NCBI GenBank assembly: GCA_002787255.1
Contig: PCWD01000025.1
Coordinates: forward strand, 15,460 to 31,008
Reading direction: 5' to 3'
DNA length: 15,549 bases
From: Parcubacteria group bacterium CG11_big_fil_rev_8_21_14_0_20_39_14
Lineage (GTDB): Bacteria; Patescibacteriota; Minisyncoccia; Minisyncoccales; GCA-002787255
The position numbers and the translations under genes are program-made. Below the pieces are notes generated by a model. It worked only from the letters and a program-made list of their open reading frames with translations. It had not been told where the DNA came from and searched no databases. Positions 6,069 through 13,243 of the stretch are shown in pieces. The stretch's first letter is position 1; the number at the start of each line of letters is the position of its first letter.

Positions 6069-7395
6069 GAGGTTGAAACACAAAAAAATACTCCTTTTAG
6101 GTTTTGGTCGGGAAGGCCAGGACACTTTTTTGTTTTTGAGAAAATTATTTCCAAAAAAAATCATTGGAATAGCGGATCAAAACCAATATCCAACATCTAA
6201 TATCCGATATCTAAAAAAGGTTAGATTACATTTTGGAAAGGATTATCTTAAGGCGATTAAAAATTATGATATTGTTATTAAATCACCAGGGATTCCCATT
6301 CATTTGCCGGAAATTGAAAAGGCTTTTAATCAAGGAAAAATTACTTCCCAAACCGAAATTTTCCTTAATAATTGTCCGGGAAAAATTATTGGCGTTACCG
6401 GAACCAAAGGAAAAAGCACCACTGCTTCCTTGATTTATAAGATTTTAAAGGCCGGGGGCATTAAGGATTATCTGGTTGGAAATATTGGAAAACCAGTACT
6501 GACTTCCTTATTGAAAGCCAAAAAAGATGATGTTTTTGTTTATGAATTATCTTCTCATCAATTATATGAGCTTAAAAAGAGTCCTCATATTGCCGCGCTT
6601 TTGAATATTTATCCCGAGCATCTTGATTATTATAAAAATTTTAAAGAATATATCAAAGCTAAAGCAAATATTACCAAATATCAAACCAGAAACGATTTTT
6701 TGATTTATAATTCTAAAGACAAAATTGTTAAAAAAATCGCTAAAAAAAGCAAAGCAAAAAAAATTCCCATACCTGCGAATTTACCAATCACTATTTGCCC
6801 CAATAGATGCCCGCTATCTAACGGAGCGGGTATACGAATTCCTTCAATCGTCAATCTTTCCAATGTAATTGCCGCAGTTGAGGTAGCAAAAATTTTTGAT
6901 ATTCCCCAAAAAATAGTTGCCAAAGCAATTAAAGAATTTAAACCCCTGCCTCACAGATTGGAATGTGTCGGCAAGTTCAAAGGAATCAAATTTTATAACG
7001 ATTCTTTATCAACCATTCCCCAGGCCGCAATAGAGGCTTTGGATTTTTTTGGCGATAAAGTTCAAACTCTAATTTTAGGCGGATTTGATAGGGGATTGGA
7101 TTTCAAAAAGTTGGCAGAAAGGATTTTGGCAAGTAATGTCAAAACTTTAATTCTGTTTCCAGCCACGGGGAAACGAATTTTGGACGAGTTCAAAAAAATA
7201 AACAAAAAGGGAGAACAAAAATACTTCTTTGCAGAAAATATGAAAAAAGCCGTATCCCTAACTTATAAGCATACTGAGAAAAGGAAAATTTGTTTGTTGT
7301 CCCCAGCCTCGCCAAGCTTCGGTATGTTTAAGGACTACAAAGAAAGGGGCGACCTGTTCAAAAAATGGGTAAAGGCACTTGGAAAAAGGGAGTAA
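6058..7395 (+). CDS. murD: UDP-MurNAc-L-alanine:glutamate ligase, probably MurD2-like
   Basis: Mur ligase that adds glutamate to UDP-MurNAc-L-Ala with ATP. The 445 residues show a Rossmann N-terminal domain (LLLGFGREG, 12-20), the P-loop GTKGKST (115-121), ELSSHQL (163-169), NIYPEHLDYYKNFKEYIKAK with the probable carbamylated Lys202, PHRLECVG (298-305), NDSLST (314-319), LGGFDRGLDF (340-349) and SPASPSFGMFKDY (415-427). Length matches MurD. Several positions that bind D-Glu in E. coli MurD (Lys319, Lys348, Phe422, from memory) are Leu317, Arg345 and Tyr427 here, while Thr319 and Ser420 are kept. With an adjacent probable MurL this suggests use of L-Glu. No ribosome binding site is seen at ATG 6058, so TTG 6073 is possible. 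A small GC hairpin lies within the gene at 6810-6830. Confidence 0.9.
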   Translation: MFVKRLKHKKILLLGFGREGQDTFLFLRKLFPKKIIGIADQNQYPTSNIRYLKKVRLHFGKDYLKAIKNYDIVIKSPGIPIHLPEIEKAFNQGKITSQTEIFLNNCPGKIIGVTGTKGKSTTASLIYKILKAGGIKDYLVGNIGKPVLTSLLKAKKDDVFVYELSSHQLYELKKSPHIAALLNIYPEHLDYYKNFKEYIKAKANITKYQTRNDFLIYNSKDKIVKKIAKKSKAKKIPIPANLPITICPNRCPLSNGAGIRIPSIVNLSNVIAAVEVAKIFDIPQKIVAKAIKEFKPLPHRLECVGKFKGIKFYNDSLSTIPQAAIEALDFFGDKVQTLILGGFDRGLDFKKLAERILASNVKTLILFPATGKRILDEFKKINKKGEQKYFFAENMKKAVSLTYKHTEKRKICLLSPASPSFGMFKDYKERGDLFKKWVKALGKRE

Positions 7396-7406
7396 AATGA
7401 TATAAT
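7379..7406 (+). promoter_or_regulatory. Candidate promoter before the amidohydrolase
   Basis: TTGGAA (7379-7384), a 16-nt spacer and TATAAT (7401-7406) with an extended TG(A) before the -10. It overlaps the end of murD and could drive the amidohydrolase, ftsW and murG. The -35 match is only moderate. Confidence 0.4.
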
Positions 7407-7412
7407 ATAAAT

Positions 7413-7502
7413 AGCAAATCGCAAATCGCAAATAGCAAATCGCAGATGGCAAATAGCAAATCGCAAATTGTTGCGATAAGCGATTGGCGATAAGCGATTT
7501 GC
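7413..7502. repeat. Eight heptamers plus a complementary double repeat
   Basis: Eight consecutive 7-nt units of the form NGCAAAT occupy 7413-7468 (one unit has CGCAGAT). They are followed by a 14-nt direct repeat GCGATAAGCGATTG / GCGATAAGCGATTT (7473-7486 and 7487-7500). GCGATTTGC at 7494-7502 is the exact complement of GCAAATCGC in the heptamer array, so the spacer can fold on itself. Confidence 0.85.
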
Positions 7503-7508
7503 AAAAAG

Positions 7509-9083
7509 ATGGATATAATCATCAAAAATGCCCAGGTTATAGACGGCACTGGAAAAGAAATGTTTCAGGCCGACCTTGGAATTGAAAAGGATAAAATAAA
7601 AGCTATTGGAAGCCTGCAAAATAAAAAAGCAAAATTGCTCATTGATGGCGCCGGACTTTATCTCGCCCCCGGTTTTATAGATATTTTAAACCATTCCGAC
7701 GCCTTTCTTACCTTGTTTCTTATGCCTGAAGCCCAAAGTCTTATTTTTCAAGGAATAACCACTGTTTTGTGCGGAAATTGCGGTTCTTCTCTGGCTCCCA
7801 TTGCGGGTGAAGAAGCAATTAGGTCTGTTCAAAAATGGGGAGATGTTTCTAAAATAAATATTAATTGGAGAAATATGAACGATTTTTTAGAAGTGGTTGA
7901 TAGAATTAAGTTTGGAGTAAATTTTGCTACTCTGGTTGGCCACTCAACTTTAAGAAGGGGTTTGGTCGGAGATGCTTACCGCTCCTTAATGGCAAAAGAG
8001 ATGGAGGATATGAAAATTTTATTGGAGCAAGCATTAAAACAAGGCGCTTTTGGCTTATCCTTTGGACTGGCTTATTCCCATGCTAAAATTGCTTCGCAAG
8101 ATGAACTTATAGAATTAGCTAAGGTTTTAAATAAATATCAGGGGATTTGCTCAATTCATTTACGAAATGAATCGGAGGAAATTCTTTCATCAATCAATGA
8201 AGCCCTAAACATAGGTAATTATGCTCAAACTTCGCTTGAAATTTCCCATTTTAAAATTTTGGGAGAAAATTTCTGGCTCAAGTGGGCGAAAGCCATTCAA
8301 TTGTTAGAGGAATCATCAAAAGGGAGGCTTAATGTTAATTTTGATATTTATCCATACAAAGCTGCCAGCGTGGTTTTTCATCTTTTTCTCCCGGACTGGG
8401 TGAAAAAGGGTGGAAAGAACGCTATGTTAAAACGACTAAAGGACCAGGAAATAAAAGAAAAAGTAATAGGGGAGCTCAAAAAAAGTCAATTAGCTCTCGG
8501 TGATTTTATTATTTCTATTTCACCTTTGGGTAGAGCGGTTGTCGGAAAAAATATTAGCGAGATTGCGTCTTCTCAGGAATCAAGTGTTGAAAAAACCGCT
8601 GTGGATCTATTGGTTGCTTCCGATGGTCATCTTATTGTTTTTGCACCAGCTATCTCTTCTGGAAATTTAAAGCAAGGCATAATTCATCCCTTATCCTTTA
8701 TTTCTTCTGATGGGGCCGGTTATGACCTTGATTACGGGAAGAATACCAGTGAGTTAATTCATCCTCGTTCCTTTGGCGCTTTACCCAGATTTCTTAGAAG
8801 ATATGTCAAAGAGGAACGATTATTTACCTGGGAAAAAGCAATAAAAAAAATAACCAGCGCTCCGGCTGAAAAATTAGGGTTAAAAAATCGAGGTAAAATT
8901 AAAGAGGGATTTTTTGCCGACCTTGTGCTTTTTGACCCCGAAACCATTTCCGATAAAGCCACTTTTACCAATCCCTATCAATTTTCCGAAGGTATAGAAT
9001 ATGTTTTTGTAAACGGGGAAATGGCTATCCGGGGGAAAAAATTAACCAAAATAAGAGCGGGTAGAGCGCTTAGAAGAAAATAG
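7509..9083 (+). CDS. D-aminoacylase / N-acyl-D-amino-acid deacylase family amidohydrolase
   Basis: Metal-dependent amidohydrolase of the family that removes acyl groups from N-acyl-D-amino acids. The 524 residues show the N-terminal beta-sandwich strand (IIKNAQVIDGTG), APGFIDILNHSD (53-64), the Cys ligand in GNCGSSLAP (Cys91), HLRNE (His217), SHFK (His247), SSDG (Asp401), HPR (418-420) and the C-terminal NRGKIKEGFFADLVLFDP and VNGE motifs. The usual HxH after GFID is LxH: Leu60 replaces the first metal-binding His while His62 remains. The Cys, His, His and Asp of the tightly bound zinc site are intact, so activity is plausible. It lies inside the wall-synthesis run between murD and ftsW, pointing to D-amino acid or peptidoglycan metabolism, but the substrate cannot be read from sequence. 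Confidence 0.88.
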   Translation: MDIIIKNAQVIDGTGKEMFQADLGIEKDKIKAIGSLQNKKAKLLIDGAGLYLAPGFIDILNHSDAFLTLFLMPEAQSLIFQGITTVLCGNCGSSLAPIAGEEAIRSVQKWGDVSKININWRNMNDFLEVVDRIKFGVNFATLVGHSTLRRGLVGDAYRSLMAKEMEDMKILLEQALKQGAFGLSFGLAYSHAKIASQDELIELAKVLNKYQGICSIHLRNESEEILSSINEALNIGNYAQTSLEISHFKILGENFWLKWAKAIQLLEESSKGRLNVNFDIYPYKAASVVFHLFLPDWVKKGGKNAMLKRLKDQEIKEKVIGELKKSQLALGDFIISISPLGRAVVGKNISEIASSQESSVEKTAVDLLVASDGHLIVFAPAISSGNLKQGIIHPLSFISSDGAGYDLDYGKNTSELIHPRSFGALPRFLRRYVKEERLFTWEKAIKKITSAPAEKLGLKNRGKIKEGFFADLVLFDPETISDKATFTNPYQFSEGIEYVFVNGEMAIRGKKLTKIRAGRALRRK

Positions 9084-9157
9084 AAAAATAGAAATTGGTT
9101 AGCAGAAATTGAAAATTAGAATCAACTATTTTCTATTTTCTAACAACTATTTTCTGA
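9076..9157. repeat. Self-complementary spacer between the amidohydrolase and ftsW
   Basis: GAAAATAGAAAAATAG (9076-9091, running through the stop codon) is the complement, save one T, of CTATTTTCTATTTTC (9126-9140). Words of the type GAAATTGAAAATTAG lie in between, and the right arm repeats AACTATTTTCT twice. No ORF or clear promoter is present. Confidence 0.65.
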
Positions 9158-9163
9158 TTTTGG

Positions 9164-10276
9164 ATGACCCAAAGAACTTATATATCTAAAAAGCCTGATT
9201 ATATCTTGCTTTTCACAATACTCGCTTTGCTGGCAATAGGTTTTGTGGCTCTGTCTTCGGCTTCAGCGGTTCCCTCCAGAGAAAAGTTTAATGACCCATA
9301 TTACTATTTGAAACATCAATTAATTTTTGGATTTAGCGCCGGTCTTTTTTTGGGATATTTAGCTTACAGAATTAGATTGAAAACCTTTGAAAAATTAGCT
9401 TTACCAATTCTTCTTTTAACATTTTTTCTATTAATTTTGGTTTTTTTACCAAATTTCGGTTATACTCATGGCGGCGCTAAACGTTGGGTTATTTTGGGAC
9501 CAATATCTTTGCAGCCAAGTGAGATTGCTAAATTTTCCTATATTTTATTTTTAGCAAGCTGGTTTAAAAACAGAAAAAATGAAATAAAGAGTTTTCTGGA
9601 AGGAACCTTTCCGTTTTTGCTCATGACCGGTTTTTTGGCAGGACTTTTAATTTTACAGCCGGCTGTAGGAACGACCGGAATTCTTCTTATCTCAGCCATG
9701 ATAATGTATTTCATTGCCGGGGGGAAGATTTTTCATATTGCTTATTGTTTAGTACTGGGAATTTTACTTTTAGGCATTTTAATTAAAATCGCTCCTTACA
9801 GAATTGAAAGAATTCAAGCTTTTTTAAATCCGGGAGCCGATCCTTTGGGAATAAGTTATCAAATCAACCAATGTTTAATCGCAATTGGTTCGGGCGGAAT
9901 CGGAGGCGTGGGACTGGGTAATTCCGGTCAAAGATATCATTTTATTCCAGAGCCAATGGGCGATTCTGTCTTTGCTATTTATGCCGAAGAGATGGGTTAT
10001 ATCGGTTCGGTTTTTTTAATAGGGTTATTTATTTTATTTGCCTGGCGCGGCCTTAAAGCCGGGTTAAACTGCGAAAATAAATTCGCAAAAATTACAGCCG
10101 TTGGAATTGTCTCCTGGATTACCTTGCAAGCTTTTATAAACATTGCCGGAATTTCAAAACTTTTACCCCTTACAGGCGTGCCGCTTCCTTTCATAAGTTA
10201 TGGAGGTTCGGCTTTAGCCATAACCTTGATAGCTTCAGGGTTACTATTAAACATTTCCAAACATACCAATGATTAG
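9164..10276 (+). CDS. ftsW: SEDS peptidoglycan polymerase, FtsW/RodA/SpoVE family
   Basis: Polytopic membrane glycosyltransferase that polymerises lipid II, at the septum if it is FtsW. The 370 residues have about ten hydrophobic segments and the SEDS motifs: GGAKRW...LQPSEIAK (103-123), the catalytic-loop Asp267 in IPEPMGDSVFA, GSGGIGGVGLG (242-252), and LPLTGVPLPFISYGGSA (334-350). The conserved QPDxGT is QPAVGT (165-170), so an otherwise conserved Asp is Ala. FtsW is favoured over RodA because murG follows at once, as in dcw clusters. The ATG at 9164 has no Shine-Dalgarno site. The stop codon (10274-10276) already lies in the next repeat array, and the last residues (ND) are encoded by it. 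Confidence 0.92.
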   Translation: MTQRTYISKKPDYILLFTILALLAIGFVALSSASAVPSREKFNDPYYYLKHQLIFGFSAGLFLGYLAYRIRLKTFEKLALPILLLTFFLLILVFLPNFGYTHGGAKRWVILGPISLQPSEIAKFSYILFLASWFKNRKNEIKSFLEGTFPFLLMTGFLAGLLILQPAVGTTGILLISAMIMYFIAGGKIFHIAYCLVLGILLLGILIKIAPYRIERIQAFLNPGADPLGISYQINQCLIAIGSGGIGGVGLGNSGQRYHFIPEPMGDSVFAIYAEEMGYIGSVFLIGLFILFAWRGLKAGLNCENKFAKITAVGIVSWITLQAFINIAGISKLLPLTGVPLPFISYGGSALAITLIASGLLLNISKHTND

Positions 10277-10392
10277 CGGATATCGCGGATAAAAGCGGAT
10301 ACCCCCATTGATTAGCGGATACCGCGGATAAAAGCGGATGTCGCGGATATTATAATCTGCGTAATCCGCTAAAATCAGCGTAATCCGCTAAT
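10271..10392. repeat. 30-nt direct repeat pair with complementary right arm
   Basis: Two 30-nt units beginning GATTAGCGGATA occupy 10271-10300 and 10310-10339 and differ at one base. The right part holds GCGTAATCCGCT twice (10359-10370 and 10378-10389). ATTAGCGGAT at 10272-10281 pairs perfectly with ATCCGCTAAT at 10383-10392, closing the whole spacer into a hairpin. GCGGATA-type words are unlike those of any other spacer here. Confidence 0.85.
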
Positions 10393-10397
10393 AGTTA

Positions 10398-11495
10398 ATG
10401 AGAATATTATTAACGAGCGGCGGAACAGGAGGTCATATTTACGCCACGGTTGCCGTTGCTCAAGCTCTCAAAAAAATATCGGAGGAAAGAAAACTCTTTT
10501 TTGAATTAATTTTTGTCGGTCCTGATGATTTTCCAGAAATAAAAAACAAAAAGATTCTGGCCGGAAAATTAAGAAGGTATTTTTCTTTTAAAAATTTTAT
10601 TGACCCATTCAAAATGCTCATTGGTTTTTGGCAAACCTTTTGGCATATTTTTTGGTTTATGCCCGATACAATATTTGGAAAAGGGGGGTACGGAAGTTTT
10701 CCGGTTATTGTAGTTGGTTGGCTTTTAAGAATACCAATTATAATTCATGAATCAGATTCAACTCCGGGACTTACAAATAAAATTTGCGCGCCTTTGGCAA
10801 AAAGAATTGCTTTTTCTTTTCCCGGAGCTGAAAAATATTTTTCAGCAAAAAAAAGGTTTCTTTCGGGCCATCCCATAAGAGAAAAAATTTTGTCCGCCAC
10901 AAAACAAGATGCTATATTAACTTTGAAACTTATTGGAAAAAGACCCGTTGTTTTTTTTGTGGGAGGGAGTCAGGGCGCTAAAAAAATAAACGACCTTTTG
11001 CTTGAAATTTTACCGGGTTTGCTAAAAACGTACGAAGTTTTACACCAAACTGGCAAAAATAATTTTGAAGAAGTCAAAAGGGAAGCGGATGTTCTGTTTT
11101 TGGCTCAAAAATTAGACCGCCGATATTTTCACCTCTTTGCCGACCTTTCCGAAACTGAAATGGGATGCGCTTACGCGGTTTCCGATATAATAATCGCCAG
11201 AGCTGGCGCCGGAACTATTTCTGAAATTGCCACTCTCGGGAAACCAAGCATTGTTATTCCTCTGCCCCTGTCCGCTCAAGACCATCAAGTAAAAAATGCT
11301 TATGAGTTTGCCGAGCAAAAGGGGACAATTGTTCTGGAAGAAGCAAATTTTACTCCCCATTTTGTTCTGCAGGAAATTGCCAATATTTTGGAAGATAAGA
11401 AAAAATTAGCTTTGATGGGGGCAAACGCTAAAGAGTTTGCCAGGTCAGGCGCCGCCAAAATCATCGCCGAAGAGATAATCAGGTTAGCCAGTTAA
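10398..11495 (+). CDS. murG: UDP-GlcNAc:lipid I N-acetylglucosaminyltransferase
   Basis: Peripheral membrane GT28 glycosyltransferase that adds GlcNAc to lipid I, forming lipid II. The 365 residues show GGTGGHI (8-14), FGKGGYGSFPV (93-103), the IHE signature (116-118) as IHESDSTPGLTNK, GHPIRE (157-162), FVGGSQGA (187-194), HQTGK (216-220), ARAGAGTISEI (267-277) and QDHQVKNA (294-301). Length is normal for the family. IHESD replaces the common IHEQN. It follows ftsW as in dcw clusters, but murC does not follow; gltX does. ATG 10398 lies just after a repeat array, with no ribosome binding site. Confidence 0.96.
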   Translation: MRILLTSGGTGGHIYATVAVAQALKKISEERKLFFELIFVGPDDFPEIKNKKILAGKLRRYFSFKNFIDPFKMLIGFWQTFWHIFWFMPDTIFGKGGYGSFPVIVVGWLLRIPIIIHESDSTPGLTNKICAPLAKRIAFSFPGAEKYFSAKKRFLSGHPIREKILSATKQDAILTLKLIGKRPVVFFVGGSQGAKKINDLLLEILPGLLKTYEVLHQTGKNNFEEVKREADVLFLAQKLDRRYFHLFADLSETEMGCAYAVSDIIIARAGAGTISEIATLGKPSIVIPLPLSAQDHQVKNAYEFAEQKGTIVLEEANFTPHFVLQEIANILEDKKKLALMGANAKEFARSGAAKIIAEEIIRLAS

Positions 11496-11497
11496 AC

Positions 11498-11670
11498 AAA
11501 TTGTTAAATTGTCAAATTGTTAAACTGAAGCTCTGCAGCAATGAAAGCATTGAAGAGTTCAGCGTTGTTCAGCGTAGATATCGGCGTTAATTCAGCGTTA
11601 AGATGGTTTTATCGCTGAACTATACGCTGAAATTACGCTGAAAAATAATTGTTCAACATTCTCAACAATA
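11498..11670. repeat. Two nested self-complementary word families before gltX
   Basis: The outer part uses AATTGTTAAATTGTC-like words (11498-11526), echoed by AATTGTTCAACATT near 11645. The inner part repeats CAGCGTT/CAGCGTA several times (from 11560) and then its complement ACGCTGA (near 11623 and 11635). The result is an imperfect long hairpin. The gltX start lies at its right edge. No ORF or promoter is evident. Confidence 0.65.
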
Positions 11671-11675
11671 TAGCA

Positions 11676-13187
11676 ATGGTAAAAGTTCGTTTTGCTCCAG
11701 CACCAACCGGATTTCTTCACATTGGAGCAGCCAGAACCGCTTTTTTTAACTACCTTTTTGCAAAAAAAAACAAAGGTGATTTTATTTTAAGAATTGAAGA
11801 CACTGATCGCGAAAGATCAAAACCGGAATATGAAAAAGATATTTTGGAAAGTCTTTCTTGGCTTGGATTAAAATGGGATAAAAAGATATACAGGCAGAGT
11901 GAAAGAAGCAAAATATACGCAAAATACATTAAACAGCTTTTAGACAAAAACCTGGCTTATCATTGTTTTTGCGCCGAAGAAGAATTAAAAGCTCAAAGAC
12001 AAGAACAGCTTTCAAGGGGAGAGGCTCCAAAATATTCGGGAAAATGCGCTGTCCTCTCAAAAAAAGAGGCGGAAAAATTAAAAAATGAAGGCAAAAATTC
12101 AATTATCAGGTTCAGAGCGCCCTCCAAAAAAATAATTTTTCAGGATTTAATAAGGGGAAAAGTGGAATTTGATACCGGTTTAATGGGGGATATAGCTATT
12201 GCCAAAAGTGAAAAAACCCCGCTTTATAATCTTGCCGCGGCCATAGATGATAGCGAGATGAAAATTACTCATGTAATTCGAGGCGAGGACCATATTTCCA
12301 ACACTCCAAAACAAATTTTAATTCAGCAGGCTTTAGGATTTTCTCAGCCAAAATATGCTCATATCGCCCTAATTTTGGGTATGGACAAAAGCAAACTATC
12401 AAAAAGACACGGCGCAGTTTCAATTAGCGAATATAAAAAACAAGGTTATTTGTCCGAAGCATTAATAAATTTTATGGCCCTTTTGGGCTGGAATCCGGGC
12501 ACGGAAAAAGAAATATTTTCAATGGAAGAACTGATAAAAGAATTTTCTTTGAAAAAAATGACGAAAAGCGGAGCTATATTTAACATTGAAAAATTGGATT
12601 GGATGAACGGATATTATATTCGCAAGACCCCCATTGAAAAGCTCACGAAGATGTGCATTCCTTATTTAATGGAAAATGGGTTAATAGAAGCTGTTGATAA
12701 AATCCTAAATTCTAAATCCAAAATCCTAAACAAATCCAAGGTTCTAAATTCTAAATTCCAAATTAAAGAGAGTGGAGAAACTATAACATTTGAAAAGATG
12801 TGTGATATTGTGCGACTCTTTCAGGAGAGATTAAAAAAGCTCTCGGAGATAGGGGAGTTAACCGATTTCTTTTTTAAAGAAGAACTGAAATATGATAAAG
12901 AACTTTTGAGATGGAAAAATATGACAGACGAAGAATTAAAAAATTCTTTGGAAAAACTGGAAAAAATAATTTCCGAAATTAAAGAAAAAGATTTTAAAAA
13001 AGAAATCCTGGAAAAGCTCCTAATGTCAGAAGGCGATAGGGCAGGGGATAGGGGGAAGCTTTTTTGGCCCCTAAGGGTGGCTTTGTCCGGCAAAAAGGCC
13101 TCGCCGGGACCCTGCGAAATTGCAGAAGTTTTAGGCAAGAGAAAAACATTAGAAAAAATAAAATGGGCCAGGGAATTGATGAAATAA
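11676..13187 (+). CDS. gltX: Glutamyl-tRNA synthetase with a repeat-encoded insertion
   Basis: Class I synthetase charging tRNA with glutamate. The 503 residues contain FAPAPTGFLHIGAARTA (HIGH motif, 15-18), RIEDTDRERS, a zinc-site Cys-x-Cys (HCFCAEEE) with a third Cys in YSGKC, RGEDHISNTP, the KMSKS-type KLSKR (240-244), LGWNPG, and the C-terminal PLRVALSG...SPGPCEIAEVLG. The fourth zinc-ligand position near the third Cys lacks the His seen in E. coli. ATG 11676 is chosen over TTG 11649, which would add spacer-encoded residues before the normal start. Residues about 342-364 are Lys/Asn/Ser-rich and encoded by CTAAATTC-type words, looking like a spacer repeat carried in frame. The stop overlaps the left flank of a terminator serving the opposite strand. 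Confidence 0.96.
   Translation: MVKVRFAPAPTGFLHIGAARTAFFNYLFAKKNKGDFILRIEDTDRERSKPEYEKDILESLSWLGLKWDKKIYRQSERSKIYAKYIKQLLDKNLAYHCFCAEEELKAQRQEQLSRGEAPKYSGKCAVLSKKEAEKLKNEGKNSIIRFRAPSKKIIFQDLIRGKVEFDTGLMGDIAIAKSEKTPLYNLAAAIDDSEMKITHVIRGEDHISNTPKQILIQQALGFSQPKYAHIALILGMDKSKLSKRHGAVSISEYKKQGYLSEALINFMALLGWNPGTEKEIFSMEELIKEFSLKKMTKSGAIFNIEKLDWMNGYYIRKTPIEKLTKMCIPYLMENGLIEAVDKILNSKSKILNKSKVLNSKFQIKESGETITFEKMCDIVRLFQERLKKLSEIGELTDFFFKEELKYDKELLRWKNMTDEELKNSLEKLEKIISEIKEKDFKKEILEKLLMSEGDRAGDRGKLFWPLRVALSGKKASPGPCEIAEVLGKRKTLEKIKWARELMK
12699..12765 (+). repeat. Spacer-like repeat in frame inside gltX
   Basis: About 67 nt made of the words AAATCCTAAATTCTAAATCC, repeated with variation (AATCCTAAA twice, TTCTAAATT twice). 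They encode the S/N/K-rich run K-I-L-N-S-K-S-K-I-L-N-K, joining the catalytic half to the anticodon-binding half where ordinary GluRS has a short linker. Word length and style match the intergenic spacers. Confidence 0.75.
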
Positions 13188-13215
13188 AAAACTAGCTCCA
13201 ATAGAAGAGCTAGCT
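13182..13215 (-). terminator. Intrinsic terminator of the minus-strand membrane operon
   Basis: On the minus strand AGCTAGCTC (13215-13207), an 8-nt loop and GAGCTAGTT (13198-13190) form a 9-bp stem with one G-T pair, followed by TTTTATTT (13189-13182). It ends the operon of the 70-residue protein and abuts the gltX stop. On the plus strand the same stem is followed by only a weak T-run, so its use by gltX is doubtful. Confidence 0.75.
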
Positions 13216-13243
13216 TTGATTCGAAACGATGTTTTTGTTCATT

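Noticed and set aside
6810..6830. CCCGCT/AGCGGG hairpin inside murD as a third in-frame palindrome
   Set aside because: Only a 6-bp stem with no second copy in the window; it may be chance, although the region encodes an unusual NRCPLSNGAG stretch.
7413..7502. Tandem repeats as a CRISPR array
   Set aside because: Units are 7 nt with no spacers and no cas genes are nearby.
7258..7619. Minus-strand ORFs across the heptamer array
   Set aside because: Their translations are repeats of FAICDLR-like words produced by the heptamers; no start signals are present.
11649..11675. Upstream TTG start extending GluRS by nine residues
   Set aside because: The extension is spacer sequence; ATG 11676 gives the usual start directly before the VRFAPAPTG motif.
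12821..13201. A 126-residue minus-strand ORF opposite the end of gltX
   Set aside because: Serine- and phenylalanine-rich translation typical of the antisense of Glu/Lys-rich coding sequence; its start lies in the terminator.
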